A DNA stretch of 64,000 nucleotides, taken from the NCBI RefSeq assembly GCF_016808335.1, contig NC_053149.1, forward strand, positions 26,843,339-26,907,338. The letters are read 5' to 3'. Numbering within the stretch: the stretch's first letter is position 1; every line of letters starts with the position of its first letter. Below, piece by piece: positions 55,685-64,000 of this stretch. The position numbers and the translations under genes were made by a program. Under the pieces are notes generated by a model that was not told the origin of the DNA, did not search any database, and worked only from the letters and a program-made list of their open reading frames with translations. The DNA comes from Panicum virgatum (taxonomy: Eukaryota; Streptophyta; Magnoliopsida; Poales; Poaceae).

Positions 55685-56475
55685 GATGGATTCGGATGGC
55701 TGAACATCTGAATAATCCGTATTCGTATCCGTTTAAAATGTAAATATGAATATCTATATTCGTATTTAATTTTAATATGGATGTCATATGGATGTATCCG
55801 AATCCGATTTTGAGAACTTTTCTCTATCCGATTCCATATCCGTATTCGAGGAATATCCGATCACATCCGTATCCGTCCGTATTCGCAAAAAAAAAGTGAC
55901 TAGTGAGACAATCTTAAACTTATCTTTATACCTAATTAATTAACGATGTACACTATTTAAATTATTTAGAAAGCTAGATAACTAATAATATATTTATTAA
56001 AAGTAGTAATGATATAAAAATTAACTTTAACTATTTAATATATTTATTTCATGATTAAAATTAATTTTTAAGTGTCAAATTAATTATTTATTTAATGATA
56101 AAATCTTTTTTTATATATCTTAATTATTAAGTATTTAAATATTTATTTATTTTACCTTTAAAATTAGTATTATATATTTAATATAAAAGCTATACATAGA
56201 TAATTATATTCTTTTTTATTAGCTATCTTCTAATCCTTTACTCCCAACTTGTTTAATAATTTTGATCTAATATAAAATTATTGACAAAATAAATTGATAC
56301 TCGTGATAGCTCTATGTTTCAAATCAAGAAGGTATCCGGATTCGAATTCGGATTCGAACTATCCGTTTGGTATTCGTATCCGATGAGATCCGCATTCATA
56401 TTCGTATCCGGATTAAAATGTGCTAAAACGTGACATTCGGATCTGATTTCATCCGTATCCGATCCGAATCCATCC
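55685..56475. mobile_element. non-autonomous DNA element with ATCCG-rich ends
   Basis: Both ends are built of many ATCCG / CGGAT repeats in opposite orientation (left GATGGATTCGGAT, right ATCCGAATCCATC). They surround a very AT-rich centre (55920-56320) that holds no open frame. The target duplication was not resolved, so the superfamily is unclear. Confidence 0.55.
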
Positions 56476-56669
56476 AAAAAGATAATAAACTTGTTCTCCT
56501 ATTTTCCCCAGGCCCGTCAGCATCTTCTCCGTAAAGTCGTCAACCCCTGTGGGTTACCACTCCACCCCAAACTATCCCTAACCCAGCACCACACCCAGAC
56601 TGCCATTGGGAGAAAATGTGGTTTATGTCTCCCTTTCCATACAGAGTTTCCAAAATTCAGAACCGTCCC

Positions 56670-57712
56670 TGACGGGGGAGTAAACCCGGGGTCCCTGATG
56701 GGCCTGGCTCGTGTAAAGGGAGGCCCAATAAACTTACTGGGCCTAGAACGGGATAGCCCGCTAACCGGCGCGGAGAGCAGCCTTCACCGCTAAGCGAACG
56801 AGCCCGGGGGCTCCTGGGACACGTGGCAGCCCCCCGACCTAGCGCCCCGGGTCAGAGCCATGCCGACGATCCGGGACGTGCGCTCCAAGAACGCCGCGCC
56901 TCATGACAGGCGTGACGGCCAAGACAAGCCTCGTGCAGGCCCCGAGACGCCAGCTTCCCTTATCTTGCGGCGACGGCTTGGGCAGCTGCACTCCCTGACA
57001 AGGGAACAGCGCCGCTCGCGCGGGCCCCGCGACACAACGGGAGGAGGCGTCCACAGACGCTGCCTCCTCCCCGCTGTAATGATGGTTGCCTCTGCACACC
57101 ATCTCATTACGCCAGCGAACGTGACCGGACGCCCCCGGCCAGTCCTCGGTAAGACACCCCTCACCGGGTGTGCCGTCCGGTAGCAGGAGCTACATAAGGT
57201 AACCTCGCGGATAAGGAACATAGGCTCCGGCGGACAAGACCGGAGGGGACCTCCGAGTGGTCGCGCCGCCCCGACTGAGCCAGGATGGGACAGCACCGGG
57301 GGAACGTGCCGCCCAAGAAGATCGCTAGGATCATCCCCTGCTCAGAAGATCACCAGAATCGAGCCAGCCCACTCCCGACCGACCGAGTGGGTCCTGATGA
57401 CTGACAAGGACGAATCGCACCCCGACGGTGCGATGACACAGCGCTAGATATCTGTAATGGGGGCCCCACCTTGGACTATAAAAGGAAAGGCCCCCCACGT
57501 AGGAAAGGGTTGGGCTCTCACGGGTTCGACACTTTGAGCACTCGGGCTCAAGAGCAATAGAGCGAGAACACCACCCCCCATACTGGACGTAGGGCATTTT
57601 CGGCCTGAACCAGTCTAAATCCCGAGTCCTTGCGTGCTAGACCATATCCGATCAAGCGCACAACCAACGAGCAATCGATTAGTTTAGTAGTCGCCCATTT
57701 CCCGCAGCGACA
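56670..57712 (+). repeat. 5' LTR of the second Gypsy element (1043 bp)
   Basis: It begins TGACGGGGGAGT and ends CAGCGACA. A TATA box, TATAAAAGG, is at 57477-57485. Compared with this copy, the 3' LTR lacks a ~36 bp block near 56741-56776 and a larger block near 57215-57330. Confidence 0.85.
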
Positions 57713-57767
57713 GTTTTTGCGCCGTCCGTGGGGGAGCGCTTTGTGCGTTCACTGCTTCAGCGATCGG

Positions 57768-60147
57768 ATGGTTTCGATCACCCCATTCACCGCTCCGGCG
57801 GCGAGCCGCGGCGAGACGATCCGCTTCGGCTCCTTGGAGTTCCCCGCGATCCCCCGCGACAGATTATGGGCGCCTCCACCATTCGCGCCTTCCTAGACCT
57901 TCCAGTTCGGAGGTCTGGAGTTCGTCACCGACCAGCTCGGTGGCCCGCTCCTCCTCCCAAGCCTCGCAATATGAGGCATCGGCGATCAGTTCGCTGGCGC
58001 ATCAAGAAGCACAGGCCATCACAGCCAACCCGTGCGGTGCTCCGCCGCATCGCACTCAAGATGGCTTCCAAACCCGCCGCCGAGGACGTCAACTTGGTCC
58101 TCTTCTCTCTAGCCAACGTCTCTCGGCAGCTCGCGGGCGGGCCTCCGCTCCCAACGCCCCACTCTTTCTCAGAGCGACTACCGTTCGGCCTACGTAACAC
58201 CGCGAGCATCTACGCTCGGGAGGTGCGCAAGGCCGCTCAAGGGTTCCAGCCCGCATCACAGTTTGTGGGCATGACAGAGAGCTACCCAGACTCAGTCCAC
58301 GACCTTCTATGCTTCGAGGATCCCTTGAGTGATTCCACCAGCACGGGGGATAGTCGCCTAGGGGGGGTGGGACATCTGCGCCGCCGCGCATGTGCGCCAT
58401 GGCCGACGGCGACCCGCCGCCGGAGGTGGTGCCGTCCGAGCAGACACACACCCCAGCGGACCACCGTGAGCACGCGCTCGTCAACGCGCGGGCTCACGGC
58501 GAAGACCTCCTCAATCGCCAACAGACGCCTCCGCCCGTGGAACAGCCTCCGCGGGCCCCCTTCGGGTCAAAAAGGATAAACCCCGCGGGCTCCATGTGCC
58601 AGCGCGCGCGGGGTCAACCGCGACATCATCAACGACGCCCGCATGCAACTCCCGCAGGAGTTTCGTGCGGGCCAGAACATTGCAGCGGCCGCGATCCTCC
58701 TGCAGATGCTGCCAGAGCCGGAGGATCCGGCCCAAAGGGACCTTCACCGCCAGGTGAGAAATTTGGTGGAGCTTGCCGCCGTCCAGTAGACGGAGAGCTC
58801 CTTGCTACACCGCCGGCAGGCAACTTCCTCGTGTCCCTCTGGCGGCGCGAGTCACGGTGGGCGTGAGCCATCCGAAGTGCAGCGCATCCCACCTGCGCGA
58901 CAGGCCGACGTGGGCGGCGCGCCAGCCCCAGCGGCGGCATCCGCTCCTCTCCCACCAAGGCCACCGATTCACGACCGCGTCGGTCCCAACTACGACGCGC
59001 ACAGCGTGATCTGAGGCCGGCAGCAGGCGAGGCACCACGCCGATGTCAGCCGCGCAGCCGCACGAGCAGAAGACGCGTGGGCATACGCGCCCAACTCGGA
59101 GCGTTCGCCGCTCCGGCGTGTGATGAGGATCGCAACCGGAGCCCGAGCCGGGACCCCACCGGTCCAAACGCTTTCTCCAGAGCGATCCGGGGGGCGCCTT
59201 TCCCTCAACGTTTCCAACCGCCGGCGAACGTCGTGAAGTACACTGGGGACGCGAACCCCGGCATGCGGCTAGAGGACTACCGGCTCGCATGCCGGGCCAG
59301 AGGAGCAAGCGACGACCACTTCATTATCCAGTACCTCCCCATATGCTTGGGAGAGAACGTCCGTGCCTGGCTGGATTTCTTGCCCGCCGAGTCCATTGGC
59401 AGCTGGGTGGATCTCTGAAAAGTGTTTATCGGCAACTTTCAAGGCACGTACGTACACCCTGGCAACTCCTCGGACCACAAGAACTGCAAGCAGGAGCCCG
59501 GCGAGTCCTTGCGTGACTACATCCGGCGCTTGTCCAAGCAGTGCAACTCACTGCCGGGCATCACCGACGCCGACGTCATCGGCGCATTCCTCAGCGGAAC
59601 GCACTGCAAGACCCTTGTTCACAAGCTGGGGTGCCAAAAGCGACGCACCACGCACGAGCTCCTGGAGATCGCCACCAACCACGCCTCCGGCAAGGAGGCG
59701 GTCGGGGCCGTCTTTGAACACGATCAGCACACGGTGAAAGAAAAGTGGCGTGACCGCGACAAGCCTTCCTCGAGACGCGAGGACAGGAAGAACAAGAAGA
59801 ACCGTCGACCTCCCGCTGCCGGTGAGGTCGCTGCGACCGAGCACCAACACAAGCGTCCGCCGAGAAACGACCACTTCAACCAGCTCCTGGAAAAGCCGTG
59901 CACCAACCATGGCTATCTGGTGAACCACGAGTTCAAAGATTGTGATATGATGAAGCGCCTTCTCCGTAGGATAGCCAAGACCGACGGCGACAGCCGCGAC
60001 AAGCGGCCCGACGCCGACCAGGACAAAGGGAAGCTGGCGGAAGGAGAGTTCTCGGACGTGGATCGGTGCTTGGTGATCATCGGCGGCCTGGAGGACGAAT
60101 GCTCCGCGAGGTATGTGCTGCCGCAAGTTCCATTCCTAGAAAGTTGA
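57768..60147 (+). pseudogene. gag: Gypsy gag remnant, several frameshifts and a stop
   Basis: It starts MVSITPFTAPAASRGETIRF at ATG 57768; the frame then changes several times before 59077. The conserved gag core follows (AFSRAIRGAPFPQRF, NVRAWLDFLPAESIGSWVDL), then a TGA at 59416-59418. In the same frame it continues KVFIGNFQGTYVHPGN and ESLRDYIRRLSKQCNSLPG. A CTNHGYLVNHEFKDC zinc-finger-like motif lies at about 59900. The TGA sits where the related gag has a charged or polar residue before the FIGNFQGTY core; CGA to TGA would explain it. Confidence 0.88.
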
Positions 60148-60640
60148 AGTGGGTGTCCACGCCCATCATTTTCGATCAGGATGACCATCCGGTCAGCATT
60201 CCTCGACCTGGAAGCTACCCTCTCGTCATCGTCCCCGTCGTCAGCAACATGCGTCTGTCCAAGGTACTGATGGATGGGGGCAGCAACCTCAACATCCTCT
60301 ACGTTGACACCTTGGAAGCCATGGGAATCCCGCGAGCCTGCTTGCTGGAATCCCTCTTCCCCTTCTACGGCATCCTGCCGGGCATGAAGGCGTACCCGGT
60401 CGGCAACATCGACTTGTCGGTCACGTTTGGCAGCAAAGCCAACTTCCGCACCGAGACCCTCACGGCCAGTCCGTTGAGGGCTCCGTGCCGCCTTGACTCA
60501 AGGAGCCATGGACGAAAAACTGAGACGAGCACCAAGCGGCCCAAGCCCGACCTGCCCCGGCTGCAGTCGGGTCGCCTCAAATTTTCTTGTCCGGTCCGGC
60601 CTCTAGCATTCCACGGAATCCCCTCCGTGGGGAAGGCCAA
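60130..60640 (+). pseudogene. Gypsy aspartic protease remnant; rest of pol deleted
   Basis: In a different frame from gag, the sequence reads PIIFDQDDHPVSIPRPGSYP, then KVLMDGGSNLNILYVDTLEA and GNIDLSVTFGSKANFRTETL. It is clearly homologous to the protease segment of the large Gypsy element. After about 60462 the homology stops and unrelated GC-rich sequence follows. RT, both RNases H and integrase are absent. Confidence 0.85.
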
Positions 60641-60951
60641 CTAGGCCCCCCCCGAGCTGGCTGATGGCTCGGGTATCTGACAGGGATGCGGGCTGTAGGG
60701 CAGTGGAGTGCTCCCAATGGGGCTCCGTCGACCCGATCGTCCGCGGCAGGGCCGGACTTCACTCGGATTGTCCTTAAATGGGCGTACCCGTTATCGAGCT
60801 CACCGAACCCGCCATTCCGGACCATCTAGGTCAAGTGGCAGGGTTCACCTCCTCCGATCGCCACCGATCGCAGTGGAGTCATTCATCGTTGAGACATGAA
60901 AATGAAAAAACAGTGTGGAAAACTAACAAATAAAAATGCCCCGGGGCTAAC
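60641..60951 (+). other. non-coding segment after the pol deletion
   Basis: GC-rich then AT-rich sequence with short inverted phrases (CCACGGAATCCCCTCCGTGG at 60611-60630). No open frame is recognised. It separates the protease remnant from the 3' end of the antisense unit. Confidence 0.45.
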
Positions 60952-61996
60952 TTTATTTCATCAAACATCTCCTTACAACAATCGGCTCAAAGCCGTTACA
61001 TCAAACAAAAACTAGCTGCCTTCGACTCGGGGAAACAACAGATACAATGGATCAAATCAATTTACTCCCACTAAGGGAGCAACAAAAAGAGGCTAAGGCA
61101 GCGGCTGCTACCTGGCAAGCTGGAGGACATGGCCAAAGAACATCGCAAGACTTCTTGTAGCACCTCGCAAGCCTTCTTCCAGCACCAGCCACGCCAGAAA
61201 ACCCCTTGGCGGAGGTGGAAGCAGACGATGCCGACGACGGGGAGTTTAATGGAGCTGAGGTTAGCCCAAAAACCCCCGCCGGCGCCTGTTTCTGGGTATC
61301 TTCCTCAAGTACTGGAAGACGGGCCATAATCTCCTTCCATTGGCCACGACGCCTTCCAGTCGTGCCACTCTAACCGCCCGCCTCCGGAGGGAGGCGTGGA
61401 GACCCATCCTGGCTGCAAGACCACCCTGCCTGATGAGAGAGGAGCCCATGACCGTCTCCCGCTGCCACGAAGCATAGCACTGAGCTGTGCAGCCTTCCAG
61501 CTGTAGCTGGAAGACGAGGCAGCGGATCCGCGGCTCCGCGTCGACGACGCGTGAGGTGCCCACCCGAGATCTCGGGGGAGCGGCAGCTGCAAGAAGGACG
61601 CAGAAGGGCGACCCCCATGGCAGGAAAGGTCCGCAAGACCACCAAGTCTCTGGGCCGGAGCCGAGAGGAGTCCAAGGAGGCCACCAGAAGCTGGGAGCCC
61701 CCCTCGCTGATTGGCAAGGGAGCAGGCCGACCAGTGGCCTGGCTTGCCTAACTCCAGCAGCGAGCCCTCGGACTCCTCGGCGTTGGGCAGCGGTTGGCGT
61801 GATGAACTCGCTGGTGAGTTAATGCCTGAGGAAGATCCCCCGCCGTTCGCAAGCATTCTTCTAGCACCGGAAAAAAGAGCCATGCCCACTCTCATCTGGA
61901 GGACGGGTGTGGGGTGTGTGGAAGAAGACTACTAAAGGGATTTCCATGATCCGTCTACTTGTATGGAACCATGTGTCCACAATACCCCTATTTATA
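60952..61996 (-). ncRNA. antisense transcription-unit-like segment of the second Gypsy element
   Basis: Read on the minus strand: TATAAATAGGGG (61996-61985), an ATG at 61895 opening MRVGMALFSGARRMLANGGG, the motif GCTAGAAGAATGCTTGCGA (61865-61847), a later GCTGGAAGAAGGCTTGCGA (about 61184-61166), an adjacent variant GCTACAAGAAGTCTTGCGA (about 61161-61143), and AATAAA at 60957-60952. The open frame from 61895 runs to 61305. A second frame (61327-61052) carries AGAGRRLARCYKKSCD over the later motif copies, so a spliced or frameshifted coding gene is possible. The segment matches the antisense unit of the large Gypsy element in landmark order and position. Transcription is inferred. Confidence 0.5.
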
Positions 61997-62410
61997 GACA
62001 AACGTGGGCACTGATGGCCCCAGCGGTCAGAGGGCCAACCGAAACGGGGCACACCAAAAGCCATCACCTACTCAAACCCCCTCTTGAATGACGACGAGAC
62101 GGCGCCAGCGTGCCCAGCAACCGCCGCGCCACTCGGGGCACGATCGCCGCACGACCCACCAATGGGAGGTGGTCCCGAGCGGGGGAAAATGAGGCGTCCG
62201 CAGTCCGGCGATAAGATGCGACGACCGGCCTCGAGATTCCACGGCTCTTCAGACGGCCATCAAGACGGGCCTTACCCCGTCACGCCATTACTGGCACGTG
62301 CCGAAAGCTGAGGGTGCGGGCAGTTAGATGGGACGCCCAGGTCAGGGGTCATCAAGACTGGATCCAGCAGCTCCACAATTACCAAATTCGCAGAGCCGCT
62401 CGGGGGCCTC
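61997..62410 (+). other. upstream side of the antisense unit and purine tract before the 3' LTR
   Basis: No gene. A GCTCGGGGGCCTC stretch (62398-62410) sits where the polypurine tract is expected. Several CG-rich phrases resemble the corresponding region of the large element only loosely. Confidence 0.4.
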
Positions 62411-63152
62411 TGGCGGGGGAGTAAACCCGGGGTCCCTGACGGGCCCGACTCGTGTAAAGGGAGGCCCAATAAACTTACTGGGCCTTCACCGCTAAGCGAA
62501 CGAGCCCGGGGGTGGACCTCCTGGGACACGTGGCAGCCCCCCGACCTAGCGCACCGGGTTAGAGCCATGCCGGCGATCTGGGATGTGCGCTCCAAGAATG
62601 CTGCGCCTCCTGACAGGCGTGCTGGCCAAGACAAGCCTCGTGCAGGCCTCGGGACACCAGCTTCCCTTATCTTGCGGGCGAGGGCTTGGGCAGCTGCACT
62701 CCCTGACAAGGGGACAGCGCCGCTCGTGCGGGCCCCGCGACACAATGGGAGGAGGCGTCCAGAGACGCTACCTCGTCCCCGCTGTAATGATGGTTGCCTC
62801 TGCGCACCATCTCATTATGCCAGCGAACGTGACCGGACGCCCCCGGCCAGTCCTCGGTAAGACACCCCTCACCGGGCGTGTCGTCCGGTGGCAGGAGCTA
62901 CGTAAGGTAGCCCTGCGGGTAAGGAACGTGAGTGGTCGCGCTGCCAGGATCATCCCCTACTCAGAAGATCATCAGAATCGAGCCAGCCCACTCCCGACCG
63001 ACCGAGTGGGTCCCGACAGCTGACAAGGACGAATCGCACCCCGACGGTGCGATGACACAACGCTAGATATCTATAATGGGGGCCCCACCTTGGACTATAA
63101 AAGGAAAGGCCCCTCACATAGGAAAGGGTTGGACTCTCATGGGTTCGACACT
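62411..63152 (+). repeat. 3' LTR of the second Gypsy element, truncated
   Basis: It is collinear with 56670-57533 apart from two internal deletions, and stops at GGTTCGACACT. The last ~180 bp of the LTR are missing or lie beyond a later insertion. Confidence 0.85.
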
Positions 63153-63174
63153 GCTTAACCAGCTTGTAAGCTCC

Positions 63175-63660
63175 TGTTGACGGTGCTTAAGTGCTATTTT
63201 CACCCGTCAACTATACTCAATATTAAAGGAAAACCACATGCCTTACTCACATATTTGTATCACTAACCTCGCTCCACAGTTGTTTTCGAGTTTTGTACAT
63301 TTCAGATGAGCAGGAGCGGAATAAGATGAAAACACACAGCAGACGCCATACAACTACGCAGAATATCGCGTCCGGCATCACCCACTTACAAAGAGGGTCC
63401 ATCTGGCAGAGCAAATGGGCGCGCCACGCATAATGCATACAAGGAAAGATATCAGAGCCCACATGTCAGCCTGCCAGAGAAGGATAAGGACGAGAGGCGG
63501 CCAAGTGGGGCCGCACGACCCCCTGGTTCGGCCGAACCTAGCTGGCCTCCTGTCCAGGTGCATTTCAAGGAGGAGTCGGCTCCAAGTCTCCTGATTACCT
63601 TCCATACGTGCATTTGGTGGGAACCGACCTCCACTTGTATTAATAGGGCCCCCTCTCACC

Positions 63661-63748
<88 letters not shown>

Positions 63749-64000
63749 CATTCCATTCTCTCCAAGAAGGCTCTCCTCTCTCTTGCTCTCTTAGCTAGGT
63801 AGTGGAGCTAGGCTAGTTCTCTTTAGCGAGCAAGTTGTCCTCGGGGTCGTTGAGCAATCCTCGGCTCCTGGTATGGCTTTGTATCCGCCTTGTCAGACTT
63901 CTATTCATAATATAGAGTTCTGCCATGGTTGCTTTACTATCTTGATAGTTTATCAATCCATGCTTAGATCGTTCATAAGTTATGCTACGGTCTTGGTTAG
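63175..64000 (+). mobile_element. start of another LTR, continuing past the right edge
   Basis: TGTTGACGGTG at 63175 followed by CACCCGTCAAC (about 63207-63217) forms the inverted pair often seen at the start of grass Gypsy LTRs. A promoter-like TATTAATAGGG (63637-63647) and a transcribed-looking downstream part follow. Only one end is in the window, so the assignment is tentative. Confidence 0.5.
63664..63746. repeat. (CA)n microsatellite, about 41 repeats
   Basis: An uninterrupted CA dinucleotide run about 83 bp long, just downstream of the TATA-like sequence of the putative LTR. It is likely length-polymorphic. Confidence 0.97.

Larger units (their letters stand above)
56670..63152 (+). 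mobile_element. second Tat-like Gypsy element, internally deleted, 3' LTR truncated
   Basis: A 5' LTR (56670-57712) and a truncated, internally deleted 3' LTR (62411-63152) share the start TG(A/G)CGGGGGAGTAAACCCG. Between them are a degenerate primer site (TGCGCCGTCCGTGGGGG, 57719-57735), a broken gag, the protease region, an abrupt loss of RT, RNase H and integrase near 60465, an antisense unit and a purine-rich tract before the 3' LTR. The gag and protease sequences are clear relatives of the large Gypsy element. It is non-autonomous and old. Confidence 0.88.

Overview
The window is nuclear DNA from a grass (Poaceae). Three conserved plant genes are split by GT-AG introns and start in very GC-rich first exons. 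The space between them is filled with grass-type transposable elements: Sirevirus-like Copia, Tat-like Gypsy, Tourist and Stowaway MITEs, CACTA, hAT and LINE-derived copies. No tRNA, rRNA or CRISPR array was seen. The species cannot be named from the sequence.

Host genes: (1) the 5' part of a sucrose-phosphate phosphatase gene (minus strand, runs off the left edge, coding exons 1283 to 78); (2) a complete cyclin-L gene (minus strand, 8 coding exons, 7065 to 3253, 417 codons); (3) a complete NPL4-like gene (plus strand, 2 exons, 49659 to 53886, 417 codons). Cyclin-L and NPL4 were probably close neighbours before about 29 kb of nested retroelement and several small transposons entered the gap.

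Transposon layout: 8.1-11.4 kb holds repeats and spliced-looking gene fragments; 12.18-12.92 kb a non-autonomous CACTA element; 13.77-15.30 kb two poly(A)-tailed insertions with 17-18 bp target duplications; 15.74-16.68 kb an LTR-like remnant. From 16.81 to 46.42 kb there is a three-level nest: a ~170 bp hAT-type MITE contains a Tat-lineage Gypsy element (16911-46325, minus orientation), which contains a Sirevirus-type Copia element (20026-33068, plus orientation). Each level has its own target-site duplication. 46.8-49.4 kb is a MITE cluster, including two MITEs that share one TTA target. The NPL4 intron carries another TIR element and a tandem duplication. From 56.67 to 63.15 kb lies a second, internally deleted Tat-like element that has lost RT and integrase, followed by the start of another LTR with a long (CA)n tract.

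The most unusual content is antisense transcription-unit-like sequence inside the Gypsy elements. The large element carries a five-exon antisense gene (34005-37734) next to the end of pol. A second antisense unit (18852-19510) lies near its 3' LTR, with a TATA box, a repeated 19-20 bp motif and AATAAA. A recognisably related unit, in the same position and antisense orientation with the same motifs in the same order, survives in the other, otherwise gutted Gypsy element (61996 to 60952, minus strand). Polypurine-tract-like sequences recur at the borders of these antisense modules. The reading frames of both large retroelements are broken mostly by isolated stops that look like C-to-T changes, while their LTR pairs are still nearly identical. 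All coordinates, motif matches and mismatch counts were read by eye.
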